From: Alphaproteobacteria bacterium
GTDB lineage: Bacteria > Pseudomonadota > Alphaproteobacteria > Puniceispirillales > Puniceispirillaceae
Direction: 5' to 3'
Length of the DNA: 64,000 nt
Assembly (NCBI GenBank): GCA_016779005.1
Contig: JADHOL010000007.1
Location: 33,043 to 97,042, forward strand
Below the pieces are notes generated by a model, which had not been told where the DNA came from, searched no databases, and saw nothing but the letters and a program-made list of their open reading frames with translations. How positions within the stretch are numbered: the stretch's first letter is position 1; every line of letters begins with the position of its first letter. Of the stretch, positions 63,999 to 64,000 are shown one piece after another. Made by a program: the position numbers and the translations under genes.

Positions 63999-64000
63999 GA

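Noticed and set aside
1..64000. CRISPR arrays, insertion sequences, rRNA genes
   Set aside because: No regularly spaced repeats, transposase genes with inverted ends, or rRNA-like stretches were seen.

Overview
The window looks like a chromosome segment of an AT-rich, probably marine alphaproteobacterium. Three conserved neighbourhoods point to that class: a membrane-anchored cytochrome c divergent from kdsB-pheA; ffs-dnaX-ybaB-recR; and rpmH-rnpA-yidD-yidC-engB followed by argB-HAD-dapD-dapE and, from the other side, def-fmt-truA. A SAR116-type (Puniceispirillales) bacterium would fit the mix of core genes and oligotroph-style catabolic transporters, but that placement is an inference.

Region A (1-38.5 kb) is a dense catabolic region. 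It holds two ABC importers (a DppBCDF-type peptide/opine family system and a taurine/nitrate-type system), two TauE/SafE-type permeases, one DMT exporter, four beta-hydroxyacid dehydrogenase paralogues (the first cut by the window edge), two COG2159/COG3618-type amidohydrolases, two kinds of CoA-transferase, a BadI/MenB-like hydratase, a methylmalonyl-CoA-epimerase-like protein, a MatB-like acyl-CoA ligase, a sugar-acid-type IlvD dehydratase, an FAH-family enzyme, and an unusual four-gene operon (cyclase, ThDP enzyme, two-lobed OsmC protein, C-C-hydrolase-like alpha/beta hydrolase). No transcription regulator is encoded here. However, nearly every operon head and divergent promoter carries the same short palindrome, consensus near ATTATCGATAAT (7240, 11095, 11991, 18616, 20473, 26789, 31431, variant at 35213). 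I read this as an undescribed regulon controlled by a factor encoded elsewhere. Together the genes suggest import of organic acids or heterocycle-derived acids, ring or C-C bond cleavage, CoA activation and 2-keto-3-deoxy-acid chemistry. The true substrate cannot be read from the sequence.

Region B (38.5-57.5 kb) is core: hisN (with no standard start codon in frame), cycM, kdsB, pheA, the SRP RNA, dnaX, ybaB, recR, rmuC, def, fmt, truA, a Yip1-like membrane protein, dapE, dapD, a pyrimidine 5'-nucleotidase-type HAD protein, argB, engB, yidC, yidD, rnpA, rpmH (44 codons), a small unknown membrane protein and gpt.

Region C (57.7-64 kb) is accessory. It starts at a tRNA-Arg(ACG) gene with a tyrosine integrase immediately downstream. 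It then holds a DsrE-like protein, tRNA-Ser(CGA), two tandem endonuclease/exonuclease/phosphatase-fold genes with a small zinc-ribbon gene, a decayed GIY-YIG nuclease translationally coupled to an intact HNH nuclease, a membrane-anchored NERD nuclease-like protein and a gene running off the right edge. The right end is visibly more AT-rich. No second attachment site is visible, so the element's far boundary lies outside the window or has been lost.
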